In this document: piece by piece, positions 36,116 to 48,240 of the stretch
Position numbering within the stretch: position 1 is the stretch's first letter
Layout of the letters: each line of letters begins with the position of its first letter
NCBI GenBank assembly: GCA_030062745.1
Contig: CP099846.1
Coordinates: forward strand, 25,937,201-26,001,200
Origin: Capitulum mitella
Lineage: Eukaryota; Arthropoda; Thecostraca; Pollicipedomorpha; Pollicipedidae
Reading direction: 5' to 3'
Length of the DNA: 64,000 bases
Notes under the pieces: model-generated
The model's database searches: none
What the model saw: only the letters and a program-made list of their open reading frames with translations
What the model was told of the DNA's origin: nothing
Program-made: the position numbers and the translations under genes

Positions 36116-37586
36116 GCGCGCTGACCGGAGCCAGCGGCGGACACGGCGGGTCCCGGCGGCCGGCCGACGCCTGCGCGCGCGCCGGCGCGGACGAGACGAT
36201 CTGTGTGTCCTGAGTGCTCGCTGCCGGCGTGACGGAAAGCTTAGCGGCTAGGAAACGGATAGGATGAGGATGTGAAACGCCGTTAAGGTTTTCAACACGA
36301 GATGACGAGCAGCGAAGGAAGTGACCGGAGCCTGAGGAGACAAATGTAACCCTAGCCGTGCTGTCTGTCAATGAACACCATTTTTTATCTTTTGGGAGAG
36401 TGAGTCCATCTTTAAAGGCATAATGAGTTGTCTTAAGTGCTCCTTAGATCCATTTATGAACCAAAGACCAGTGCAAAGAAAAACAAGAGACAAAAAGCAG
36501 CTTCCTGGTCTAAGTGATTCAAAGTCCATGACCTCTCAAACTCCTAAAGTGAGACGAAATTTCTAGAGTTAGTGTCACACGGCGGAAATGTATGGGAAGA
36601 ATGGCCCTGAAAATTCCTTCGGCTACGCCATTACCCTTGCATGCAATAATCGGAAACATCACCAGTGGCAGTCTGCAAAGAAATAATGCAGACCTAAATT
36701 TAATTCAGAACAACTTTGACCCCTTTTTGCGAATGCTGCATAATCTTTTTTTTGCGCACACTGTCCTCGGTGAGATGGGATAGCAAGATTATATATTCCG
36801 TAGGCCTTGGAGGCCAGTTACCAATAAGTTCATTTCCCAAGCCGTTTCCGTGCGCTGAAACAAGCAGACGTACAACGAGAAACCAATCATGGTAGCTTCG
36901 GGATCGGCTTGAGCCATCTGCCGAACATGATTCTTCATAAAGTGTCAACTGACTGCGGATTCAGATGAAAATGAAATAAATTTGAGTCTAGACTGGCCAA
37001 AAAACTTAGGTAAGTGACAATATGTAGAGCGGTGGAGGACGGATGCGTACTTTCAGAAATGTCACAGCGGCATACGTGTAATAACTGGGGGAAGCGGGCA
37101 CATGCCCCCATTTTTTGGCCCGTAGTGTGGGTGCCACCTTTATACCACAACAAGAAAATGGGTGCCGAAGGAAAAAGGAAACATCTCTTAAACCCGATCC
37201 CAAAAAGATACACAATCCAGTTTTTCTCCTTTTCTGTTCTTTTTCTGTTAGGAGGAGGTTTTTTGACAGGAGCTAGGAACACAGAAAAAAGTGGGAAGGG
37301 CAGAAATGTTTTTTTTCTTATAGGAATATTACTAAAGTTCCCAAAATGTGGGTGCCATGCCGCCCCCGTTCCTACGCCTATGGTTTTCGACCTAGGCAAT
37401 CATAAGCCTCTAGGCGCCCCCTCCCAGTGCATTAACGGTATTCCCGGCAGGGGGGCTAAATCCGCCCACCCTCAGGTTTTTTGCTTGCCAATTCCAGGCT
37501 TTTTGACGCAGCTTGACGAAACTTGGTCACTTTTCCTAGCTATTCTTTGTACGCGCCGTAACAAAATTTCAAAATTCTATTTTGCT
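36116..37586. other. 3' flank of LRP2BP, no gene supported
   Basis: GC-rich for about 100 bases after the stop (probable 3' UTR), then AT-rich sequence with the candidate poly(A) signal and short runs of repeat-like sequence near 37,080-37,440. Confidence 0.4.
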
Positions 37587-38163
37587 CAGGGGCGGAGCCA
37601 GGCAACGCTTTTGGGAGGCACCTCGGACTGTTTTTGGCCATGTTGAGGGTAAAAGGAAAATGTCTGCCAAAAATAGCGTTCTTAAGATAAAACTCAAAAC
37701 TTTATGTGGATGTATAGCAAAATAGTTGGGCAGCATGCAGGTACAATTTTGTTTATGTGAGGTCACTTTACAAGGTCAGGTCAAAGTCAAAATTTAAAAT
37801 TCGGTTTTATCGCAATAATTTCGGCGCTGTTTTTTTCAATGCCAAACCCGGAAGACATATGACGTAGAAAGGTACCCTCTACTTGTGTGTCAGGTTTCAG
37901 CTTGATATCAGGTCGGGTCACCCAGCTATGACCTAAAATGTTAGTGCGCGTACCTTATATCGCAATAGCCATAAAATGATTTTGTAAATAGAGTGAATCC
38001 AAATGATTGAGAACGTTTACAAATAATACTGAATGCGCACGAGGTCATTCCAAGCGGCCCCAAAGGTCACTGGAGGTCATTTAAGGCCAAAGGTCACAAG
38101 TTGATCTGAAGAAAGTGTGACCATGACAGTTCCCCCTTCTTCATGTCCCTGGCACCGCCTATG
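37587..38163 (+). mobile_element. Possible MITE with CAGGGGCGGAGCCAGG ends
   Basis: The left end is CAGGGGCGGAGCCAGG at 37587. At 38148-38163 CCTGGCACCGCCTATG is its imperfect inverted partner (13 of 16). No matching target duplication is present. The interior carries several AGGTCA half-sites (37,762-37,785; 38,042-38,100). Confidence 0.45.
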
Positions 38164-38699
38164 CTAACATTATACAAGCATTGTAATGCGATTTGTACTT
38201 CTTTAGCATAACATGACTACCAGAAACCAAAAAAGTGTTTTTGCCTTTTTTGTTCATCCATTTGTTGAAAAACTAATCCTCCTATTTTTGAAACCTTGTG
38301 AACGCCTATGAATTTTCCCAAAATTTCAGATGTGTGTACCAATGGTAAACGTCCTATTCATAATCTCTCGATTCATGCTAGTTTCATCCAAGTCGGTCCA
38401 TAAACAACGGAGTTATAAGAAGTCCAAAAATACCTCTGATTTCAAAACTTTTGCACCCCTGTACCCACCCCTTTCAAAATTTTGAAAATTTATTTTCATA
38501 AAAATGTAGTTGACGTCACGGCAAGTCGATTACCGTTTGTTGCGATGGAATTGGATGAGTAGTTCTCGAGATCTCAGGGGGGGGGCCGAATCCCCCCCCT
38601 GCCGTTAATCGATCATACCGTCTAGCCCTCCGGGAATAGGGTAAAACAACCATTTCTCGTGGTCATGGCGTTCCTTACAGACTGAGGAGCTCTCATACA

Positions 38700-38960
38700 G
38701 GTCAGGTAATCCTCACATGCTCAGCGCCTCATACAGGTCAAGCGTCCCCTCTCCTTGTACGGATGAGATGCCTGTAAAGAATTCGGCTCCTTTCACAGAC
38801 CAGACACATCTACAATGCAGGTGCCCCTTACAGGCCAGGCACCCATCGTGCAGATCAGACGCCTCTCGAGGGCTCGGCGCCCTTGGCGAGCGAGGCGCCC
38901 CGTACAGATCAGGCACCCCCATGTATTTGGCGACTCCTCTGCAAGACCAGGCGCCCATAC
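38700..38960 (+). repeat. Degenerate ~30-bp minisatellite
   Basis: Variants of ACAGGTCAGGCGCCCC recur every 27-33 bases between 38,698 and 38,955. The open frames over it are repeats of YRSG/QIR-type units and are not taken as coding. Confidence 0.6.
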
Positions 38961-39117
38961 GGGTCTTGGTGGCCTCCGTGTAAACAGGGGGGTAGAATTG
39001 GGACAAACTTTAGTGCGGAAAAATAAATTTATGGAACCTTAAAATATGACACTGATAACGTATTTAGAGTACTTTAGTTTATAAAACAAAAGAACACATG
39101 AACCGGTCAAGATATTG

Positions 39118-39192
39118 GTGTGAAATTCCACACCAATAATCTCCTTTGGTATGAAAAGCTCCATAATAGAGGTATACAAAGTTACGTCACTG
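39118..39192. mobile_element. End of a CAGTGACGTAACTTTG-type element
   Basis: Ends CAAAGTTACGTCACTG at 39177-39192 and shares the GGTATGAAA block with the fragment at 9648-9760. Confidence 0.5.
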
Positions 39193-40063
39193 CATACAGG
39201 ACATACACGTCTGACATGGCACGCACCCCGTGCAGGCCAGAGTGGTTGTGCGCTTGTTTATTTCCGTTTCATGCGTTGGTTTTTTACACTTCACCAGACT
39301 GACCCTTAGCTGAAACAGTAAACAGTTTTTAATCAAGCGATGTGAGAAATTGGTGGTCCTCTCAGCTGACAATTAAAACAAAAAAAAAACATTGAATAAA
39401 TGCTGTCTTCATCGTCACTACTTTACGGATGATGACACGTCTAGAAACATTTTACCCTTGATAACTACCTTTACCATTGGTGGCCAGATGAGGAAGGTCT
39501 AATGGGGAAAACAAGCGAAAGTCACTTTGTAGACGGAGTGTAAGTCCTGCGGAATGCGAACAAAAAGTGTCTCACACCATCTGGTTCCTTGGCAGCGCTC
39601 ATGTCCGCATAAATATATCTAAAGATGAAGATGCATGGATATGTGTGCCTTTGTACCCATAAATATGAAAATGAACTGTTTAACTCTAAACAGTTTCGCC
39701 CCTGCTCGACGTCGGCGCCTCCCCCTCACTTGAAGGCGCGCGTCCCTCCTGGACAAATGGTCCCCCACTTTTCGTCGCGCTCCTACACCCCTGCACAGCG
39801 ACTGTCAGTGATACGCTTACTTGGATGTGTTCCCCAAAGAAGTTATCGCTGAAAAAGCAAGGTATGGTCCATGCAAAAATCTGAAAGAAGAAACGTCTCA
39901 TGTAGCAACAGCCGAGGGGACAGCTGGGACTGGTGTTCGACCATCCGTAATTCTATCCACTATCTATCTGTCTTTTCGATTAACATCGGTCGAGAAAAAA
40001 GGAGCCGGAAAGTCAGATGAGGGGAGCATGGATCTCCGTGCATTCCGTCATTCCGACAATTAA

Positions 40064-40105
40064 CCCGCCTCCGACTGGGAGGCGGTTGACCGCCCCCCCC
40101 CCCGA
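40064..40105. repeat. GCCTCC/GGAGGC palindrome with poly-C
   Basis: CGCCTCCGACTGGGAGGCGG followed by TTGACCGCC and a run of ten C. The same arrangement (GGGGG..CCGTCCCCCC) recurs at 41,239-41,268 and, decayed, at 42,640-42,660. Confidence 0.55.
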
Positions 40106-40325
40106 GGTTTTTCTAGGATTGCGAGAGAGCGAACAAACACAGCGCCACGAAATTTCGTGAACCTTTTGCTTGACCATTTTTACACCTTGTCGCAAAGTTT
40201 TGACCTCAGGTCAAGTCAGGTGTCTCATCTACGTTAGGTCAAATGGACCTATATCCAAAAACGTTTAGCGCCCTGTAACTTTTTCGGAAAACAAGATATC
40301 ACAATAACACTTTCAGGAATTAGTG

Positions 40326-42700
40326 ACCTTGATAGATGCAACAAATCTGCCATCCCAGATTTTTCGGAATTTTCTGGGTCATTGACCTAAGGTCAAGTCC
40401 ATTTTTAAGACATGTTGTCATTTTTTTCGGAAATTGGCGGAATTTTTCATAATATTTTTAGTGTGCAGTGAAGCATACATCTAGTTTCCGTCAATGGAAA
40501 AGTACCAATGACTTCCAGCCATTGGCCTGAGGTCAGGTTAAGAATAACTGTGGTGAATCAAAACGTATCACGGTCAAAATCAGCGATGATTTACTCAGAA
40601 TGGGTAGAAAATGGCAGAACTGGCTTGCACAGACGTAAATCATACCAGGAACCTCAAAAATTTGAAAATATTGCATATTTTGGAAATAAACAGGCTCTCG
40701 CGAATAAAGCTCCGGCAATTGTGTAGATTGGTAACTAATGAATTTTTCCAGAATTTAAGCATGAGAAACCATCACAAGAACCACTAAGATCAAGAAAATT
40801 TACATGGACAGGTTTATTTTGCGGAAATAAGGCAACGATAAAATTAGTTTCCGTTAATTTCTTACTGCGGACGGCTGCGGCGCCTGGCGACAACCGGCGT
40901 AAAAACCGTTGTGTTTCTAAAACAACGTTGTAACCAGTGTCATTAACACAGCGTTTCGACGTATGTATTGAACAAATCTAAGAAATTAGACGTGTATCGG
41001 CATCTGCTGACTTTTGCTTGTGCCCTGGTGCCTTTAATTATGCGTTATTAGTCACAGCCCTTTAGATTCAGGCCGTTTCTCGGTCTCATGCAGTCGGCTA
41101 TGGAAAACATATATAGGACGTAAATTGCTTACATATTATCTAAAACTAAAAATGAGAGCAGTTTCGAGCTCTTTTCGTCCCAAGCTTTCCAACGGTGTGC
41201 CTATTTTTATCGTGCGATCAACCGTTCGTGAGTTAGAGGGGGGGTGGCCAACCGTCCCCCCCCCCAGTTGAGCGTGATCGACGCCGACCCACGGTCGTGC
41301 GCGGGTTAGCCAGATCATCAGAGTCAGGCCTGAACCTGATAAAAGGCTCCCGTGTTCCAACAGACTATATTCCTTTCCTGGTGGGCTGACTCCAGCGAAT
41401 TAATATTGTTCGCGTTCATAGGGCTTAAAAGCTCAGACAGCTGTGCGCATGGAACAATATTGAACGAATGGGTAAATGAAAAGCAGTAAAATGAAGAGTT
41501 TAATGGTGTTGGAAAAAGCGGAAAAGTTTCTACCTTTACACCGCTCGCGGTATGCGAACCAGACAGTGGCGTTATGACCTGCCGGATAGGTCGATCCCGA
41601 GGTACCCAGCTAGTGATACAGTTTGGGAAAGACGCATCGGACATTGCTGTGCGGCAGTGGATCGAATTACGACCGTTTTCCTATCGGAATATTCTTTTTT
41701 ATCTTATAGGATAAGAAAGGCAATCTCACAGCAAAGAACAGCGCGACAGAGTCAAATAAATAATTTATTGATACAGATGTAACAAATCTGCTATTTCAGA
41801 TTTTTCGTAGTTCTCTGGGTCGAGCCCATTTTCAAGACATGCTGTTTTTTTTGGAAACTGACAGAATTTTGTACAAAATCTTTAGTGTGAGAAAATGCAG
41901 ACACCCAGTTATCGTCAACAGACAAAGTACAATGACTTTCAGCCATTGACCCGAGGTCAGGTCGCGAATAAATGTCATGAGCCAAAATGCACGGTCGTCA
42001 GAATCGGCGATGAATTGCTCAGAATGGGTAGAAAATGGAAGAACTGGCTCTCATAGCTGCGAGTAATACCCAGAAGCTCAAAAAGATTACAGAATTGTAT
42101 ATTTTGAAAACAAATAGGCTCTCGCGAATAAAGCTCCGCCAGGTGTGTAAATTAGAAACTACTGAATTTTTACAAAATTTAAACATGACAAACCATCACA
42201 AGAACCACTACGGTCAATAAATATCACTTCAAAAGGCTCATGTAGCGAAAATAAAAGAACGCTAAAATTAGTTCCCGTTAGTTTCGTACCGCTTCGGCTA
42301 CGGAGCCCGCTGGCAGTCGGCGCGAAAATCGTCGTGTGTTTAACTCAGCGTTTCGGTGTCTATATTAAACAAATCAGAGAAATTAGACGTGTAACGGCAT
42401 CTGCGGACTCTTGCCTGTTCGTTGGTGCATTTACTTAGACTTTTTTAATCACAGCCCTTGAGATCCATGCCGTTTTTCGGTCTTATGCGGTCGGCTGCGA
42501 GAAAACATATATAGGGTACGAATGGCTTACATATTATCCGGTACTAAAAATGAGGCCAGTTTCGAGCTCCGCTTGTCACGAAGTTTCCAACGGTGCACTT
42601 ATTTTTACCATGTGACCAATCGTTCTTGAGTTGGAGAGGAATCAACCACCCCCAACAGTTGGGCGTCATTGGCGCTGACCGCAGTCGGGCGCCGGTTAAA
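40326..42700 (+). repeat. ~1-kb direct duplication (copies 40326-41310 and 41769-42700)
   Basis: The copies share, in the same order, 'gggtagaaaatgg', 'aggctctcgcgaataaagctcc', 'aaaccatcacaagaaccact', 'gaaattagacgtgta', 'cggcatctg', 'aaaacatatatagg' and 'agtttcgagctc'. They are diverged and separated by about 460 unrelated bases (41,311-41,768). No coding frame is shared. They could be decayed LTR-like ends or two copies of a long dispersed family. Confidence 0.75.
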
Positions 42701-43266
42701 CATAGTACGACGATAAGATTTCATTTGAGGACTAATGTCAGCTGGATACGGAGCCGGACAACTGAGTCGGGTTTGTGTTAACTGGTAGGGGCTTTGTTAG
42801 AGTCTTATAAAGAGCGCTTTGTTTTTGGCCGGAAACCGAAAGGTCAGCAGGAGGGTACATAGTGTTTGTTATTTGGTAACATAAAAATTGATAAGAAATA
42901 GACATTGCGTCCGGTCAAAATGAGACAAACTAGATTCGATGAAAAGCTCGCATTTTAGGGGTAAGGTTATGTTTCCCGTTCCTTGGCTCGGCCGTACCAA
43001 TCATTTACACAAAATGACATCTCTGGGCCCAAATTAGGTACCTAATGCGTGCGTCGAACTGTTGGCGTCTTTGTGACGGAAGAACCCAAATAAAGCCAGG
43101 CACGTATGTCAAGGATTTTTCCCAGAGGGAGCCAAATGTCAACTTTTGTGATATGCCACTGGTATATGAAGAAATTTATATGTAAAATGAGCAAATTTAT
43201 GTAATTTACCCCATATTTAACGCACAGGGAAGCATATAATGCTTGCTTTTGCAACATATATTTGAC

Positions 43267-43407
43267 CAGGGGTGTCGATTTGTATTCTTTTGAGAGGGCC
43301 CCGGCCCACCCAATGTTGATTTGGGTCCCTCCAATATTGGTTTGGGCCCATCCAATACTTTTTGCCGGTTTTTAAGGGAAATGGGCAAACATAACGATAT
43401 AGAGAGA

Positions 43408-43501
<94 letters not shown>

Positions 43502-43667
43502 GGGATATGCAGAATCTTTTATTTGAAAAAATAGTAACAAAAACTTATAAATTTCCGTCGATTAAAAAAATGGGCTAAATCCGTTAAGAAACCTAAGTTT
43601 GAAGCGAGGTTAGGTTGTCGGCCCTCGGCTCGGCCCACCCAATCATTCACGGAAATTGACGCCACTG
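43267..43667 (+). mobile_element. Second MITE family nested inside the first
   Basis: Ends CAGGGGTGTCGATTT and, reverse-complemented, CAGTGGCGTCAATTT. Flanks are TATTTGAC (43259-43266) and TATATGAC (43668-43675), a 7-of-8 target duplication. It contains a long (AG)n run. Relatives are at 43867-44309 (inverted) and as fragments at 1158-1255 and about 42,930-43,025. Confidence 0.82.
43400..43498. repeat. (AG)n microsatellite inside the nested MITE
   Basis: Almost uninterrupted GA repeat of nearly 100 bases. The inverted relative at 43867-44309 carries (TA)n at the equivalent place, so the site itself seems prone to microsatellite growth. Confidence 0.97.
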
Positions 43668-43866
43668 TATATGACCATTATTACGTATTCCTGCCAAACC
43701 GCTATATACCTAGTGTAGACCGCTGGGCTCAGGGGAGGGCCTAGGCCCCCTTTGCTCTTTACTTGGCTACGTCCCTGAATAAAGCAAATAGAAACTTGGC
43801 AGAGGTTCACATCCTTATGCATTAGGGATAGCATGGGCGAATTCCTGGCATGTTTATGATCCAAAA

Positions 43867-44028
43867 TAGGGGTGTCGATTTCTCTGAATGTTGGGGGCCG
43901 AGCCGAAGGCCCGATAACCTAACCTTCCCACAAATGTGGGTTTTCAATGGATTTAGCCCACGTCATTTCGACCAAGGGAAATTCGTATTTTTTTGTTACT
44001 ATTTATAAAAAGTGCGTTTATCCCCATG

Positions 44029-44090
<62 letters not shown>

Positions 44091-44309
44091 TATATATATA
44101 TGTTAGAAAGAGAGATAGATACATCGCTTTAAACTTTGTTCTTTACTTCCTGCCTATCTCTTATCTGTTGCGGCCGTCCCTTTCGTTATTATTACTCATT
44201 TCCATTTAAAACCGGCAGGAAATATTGGGAGGCCGAACCAACATTGCGGGCCCAAATCGACATTGGGTGGGCCAAGGCCCCCTCCAAGGAATACAAATCG
44301 ACGTCCCTC
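43867..44309 (-). mobile_element. Inverted copy of the nested MITE family
   Basis: Begins TAGGGGTGTCGATTT and ends ACAAATCGACGTCCCTC. The block after its left end (GGGCCGAGCCGAAGGCCCG) is the reverse of the right end of 43267-43667. No target duplication can be read. It contains (TA)n at 44030-44100. Confidence 0.65.
44030..44100. repeat. (TA)n microsatellite
   Basis: A long TA run with single-base interruptions. Confidence 0.95.
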
Positions 44310-44880
44310 GCGAGCGTTGGTCTGCAGCATTGCGCAGCGCTCGCACATGGGGCTCTGCTTAAAAGAAAACGCAGTCTTGTTAGCAGTAGCTGATTGTGAC
44401 GCAGCTGTTACATACCTTTTGACGTTGCCTGGCATAAACCGGTATAAACATTACACGTAGACGACTGACACCCGACGAGATACACGACTCAAAACACGGA
44501 CGCTAGAGCCCGAGAGGCTGTGCGTCCTAACCCACAGCAAACAAATAAGCATAAACATTGCACGGATGTTCTGCTCGTCATCTTGGTGGGTAGCGATTCG
44601 TAGTCATAATCGTAAGGTTGTGGTTTTAAATTTTGATGTGGCGACCTCTTGAGCGGTGACCCGCGTGATGTTGAATAGACGTCGGAAACATGAGCCGAAA
44701 TGTCTATGCGCATTAACGCAAACCAGCCTCCCAACTAGCCTTATAGGGCCTCGGCATTAATTGGCACTTGTCCCCGTCCTCGTAAGGTCAGCAGATAGTG
44801 ACTCAGACTTGGAATTGGAATACTTATAACCGGAAATCACATCATGCATATGTGGTATTTAAATCAGTCAGACCTCTTCA

Positions 44881-47800
44881 GCAATTTAAGGGATAATATT
44901 TTGGGGGCTGCTACTGCAGTATTACTAGTTCTAAACACAGTTGGATCAGCAGTAAGATTTTGATCAAGCACTTTGAGGGAAAATAATCATAATAGTGGCT
45001 GCATAGCGCTTCAAATGCAACATCCTATTACTTCTGATTTCAGCTGAAAAAAACTGAAACACACATTATTTCCCCCAAAACAGATTGTGTAATCATTGCA
45101 GTGCCAGCCCCCAAATGCTCGCTGAAGGATTTTTATGTAGTTGCTGCCATTGGTGGCAACCATACAAAGGATTGTTTGGAATTTTGTTGGGCAGAAACTT
45201 GCATTTAGCCCAGTTTTGGGTGGATGGTAGAAAGAATGAACCCAGAATTATTGTTTATGGTTCCCCATTGGTTTTGAAAGAGACATGTGACCAGCCACAA
45301 TGGAATCCCTCACCTTCCCATTGTAAAGCTTGATTCCAGGCAAAACTGCTTTGTGTGCCACTGATACTACAGTTTTGTTAGTCTCTTATTCTTGAAAGAA
45401 AACATCTGTTTTGTTAAGTTGCAAGGTCCTGGGTGTCAGATGATTTAATTCAGGTGATTGGGGGGAAGAGGAGGAGGAGCAGTGTTGCTTGGGAACTTGG
45501 TACAAAATGGTTTGGTAGATTGGGAATTGCTGAAGTCATCAATGAACTTCTAATCTAAAAAAGTGTGTGGTGAAATATTTCCATGTGAGGGTGGATTCAG
45601 GTCTGATAGTTAGTTTTCTGCTGTTAATAGTTTGAGCTGCTGCTGGTTTGTGTGGTGAAATATTTCCCTGGGAGGGTGGATTCAGGTCTGATAGTTTTCC
45701 ACTGTTAATAGTTTGAGCTGTTGCCAGTTTGATCATGACCAATGATTGTACTTTTAAGTTATCCATGGATGAATTCTGGCATTATCATTGCTTTAATGAC
45801 TGGAGTTGAGTATTGAACAGTTGGCACTGAAAAACCTAGATCATTCATCTTGCCCATTATCCACAGTTATGCTTCATAAGTGGTTGTAAAAGTTACTGGG
45901 GAAATTTAGCCAGGTTATAAATAGACCAACTTGAAGTGTAAGAGAGTCCAGAATCATTTGCAGCAGTCAGTAGACACCAATGTACATATATTGTCATTTC
46001 AAAAAGTGTCTGGAAAATATGTGTTTCAGTTTCAAGGAATGACCAGTCATCTTTTCCATTACAGAAATATTATACCTTGCACCAGGAAGTCAAGCTTTGT
46101 TGGATATCCTACACTCACTTTTCTGCAAAAAGTGGGATGTTTGTGCTCATTTGTGTGATGCATCATCAGCTGGGAAACTGAATTTAAAACTACTGCACCA
46201 TTTATGTGAGGTTAATGAGCTGTTTGTCATATTTTATGGGGTATCTCACTGAGGTTTTTAGGCCCAGCTCAAAAATGAATGGAGCTATGGCAGCAGAATT
46301 TTCAGGACGAATTTACACGATTTGTACATCCTTGAAAAAATTGTACCAAATTATGTCCAGACATTTTTTTTTAAGTCAAGCTGATAAAAAAGTTAGGTCT
46401 TGCATCAGAGGCTGTCAAAGTAAGGAAATGGAAAGAGAATATGGCACATAAATCATTTTTTATAAAATGAATATTTTGTATTTTAATTTTTAGCTTTGTT
46501 TGCTATAAAATGAATATTTTTGAATTTGAGGGGCTGGCCTGGGTCATTGTTACCACAGGGAATGCTTCTTATGCTGCCAGAAATGGTGCATGGGAATAGG
46601 ACATACTTAGAAACAGGATACTTAAATGCATGGAAGAAAAGGCAAAAATGGGGTTGTACTCTTGGTATGGGATCATCAGTATGGGAGCCATGGGGTCAGG
46701 GGGCTTCAGCCCCCAGCTTTTTTGGAATTTAACTTTGACCCTCTGGGCACTGACTGGGAAGAATTGACCCAAAATGTTTCTTGGCCTCCCAGCTGAAGAG
46801 GAGTTCATGTTCCCCCATCCAGGATAACACAGATTTGCTCAAAGTAATAGTCACCTGAGGTCAGGTTAATCAGCCAAGATGTGTTGTGCAAGTCAAGATT
46901 GGAAGGCAATTGGATTGCTATTTCCTTGTTGTGATGTATGGTGATTATGTGCATCTGTTGATACCAGTGTTGGAAACCTGGTTTTTCTTCCTGGTGTTGG
47001 AGTACAAATTTTCTTTTGGAATATAAAATGTCATGTGTTTATGTGAGAAACATGAACTAACTAGGTGCTGTGCAGGCATATATGGCCAGCAGGGGCAGAT
47101 CCAATGGCTCTCTTTGGGGGGGGAGGGCAAACCAGTTTCCTGGGTCTCTGTGTTAGGTCAGCAGAGTTGTTGACCAGGGGGGAGGCAGCTGGCCATGGGT
47201 TCAGGGCGCACTTCAACAGCCAAACATGGATGGATAAACCATCATCTGGGGTGATGCTGGGCAACTTCAAACTCTGGTTGAGTAAGAATACCCATGTCTT
47301 TTTTTTTGGGGGGGGGGGCAAATGACCATTTTGGAATACAGAATTTTTGTTGGAGTATAAATTTCTTGGTGCTCCTTGACACCAGAAAACGACAGTTTTT
47401 CCAATACTGGTTGACACTTATGTACTTTTTTGCTTTGCCTGGCCTCACTTGACCCAGTATAACCTGACATGACCTTACATGAACCAAGGCTCCAGAACAG
47501 TTTTGATGCACTTAAATTACACAGATGTCATTAATGCTAATTCTGCATCCATATGTCTACTCATTCATAGGATATGAACTGTTAGTCACTTGAGCTAGGT
47601 TGAACTCATACAATTGCATCTAGGATGATATATCTTTGATTACATACACCTTGTTTTGTGAGTGCAGGCATGTTTGAAAATTGTTTTGTTTGATGCAGAC
47701 AACCAAACAGTTATCTTATTCACTGGACTGCACTGATCTGTTGGCATTTTCATAGGACTCAGCCTGACCTGATTGACATAAAGCAGCTATTTGGACTTTC

Positions 47801-48240
47801 ATTGTCACTCAAGATGATTCTCATGTGCAAACATCATAACAATGTTATACCTAAATCATACCAGTGACATGATAATGGAGATGTTAAATCTGACCCTCTG
47901 TGGCCCAGAATGACATTAGTCAAGGATTCCTAGAGATCTTAACTGACTGTTCTTACTACCAGTTTGCATTTTCTGGTTAAGCATTCAGTGGCTGTAATCC
48001 AAAAACAACTGTCCTTACCTACCCAGTACCTTTGTCAGTCTTGCAGTTTTGGCATAAATCAGTGGTGTTTTCTTTTTGACAGTAATGTAACCTGATGTGG
48101 GCTGAAGTTCCTAAAATAGTTTTTCATGATTATTATAGACTACTTCTGAACGTTTTCAAAATATTCAGGAAGTAAAAAACTTTTCTTGGGCCCTTTTTGG
48201 TTTGCTTTCATTCCCTTAAATAATGTGAAATGCATGGCAC
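44881..48240. other. CpG desert
   Basis: By eye I count 8 CG dinucleotides in this 3,360-base stretch, against one every 15-20 bases in the sequence on either side. TG and CA are abundant. It ends sharply about 230 bases before the first visible ERGIC1 exon. No exon is recognised inside it. It contains an 85-bp tandem duplication (45564-45730) and copies of repeats found outside in CpG-rich form. Best read as CpG lost through germline methylation; see findings. Confidence 0.8.
45564..45730 (+). repeat. 85-bp tandem duplication
   Basis: TGTGTGGTGAAATATTTCC starts at 45564 and again at 45649, followed each time by GGGTGGATTCAGGTCTGATAG and a TTAATAGTTTGAGCTG block, with small indels. Confidence 0.85.

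Larger units (their letters stand above)
43097..43777 (+). mobile_element. hAT-like MITE, third copy, split by a nested element
   Basis: Left end CAGGCACGTATGTC, right end GGCTACGTCCCTG, flanked by the perfect 8-bp duplication AATAAAGC (43089-43096 and 43778-43785). Removing the insert at 43267-43667 leaves about 280 bases, the size of the copies at 4204 and 9992. Confidence 0.88.

Noticed and set aside
36935..37646. Open frames of 150-210 codons on both strands
   Set aside because: AT-rich repeat-like sequence with long A and T runs; no homology, and neither frame has splice or start support.
43217..43578. Ser/Leu- and Glu/Arg-repeat open frames
   Set aside because: They are translations of an (AG)n microsatellite inside a MITE.
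44881..48240. CpG desert as foreign or contaminant DNA
   Set aside because: It contains decayed copies of repeat families present elsewhere in the window, so it belongs to the same genome; a misjoin is not excluded but is less likely.
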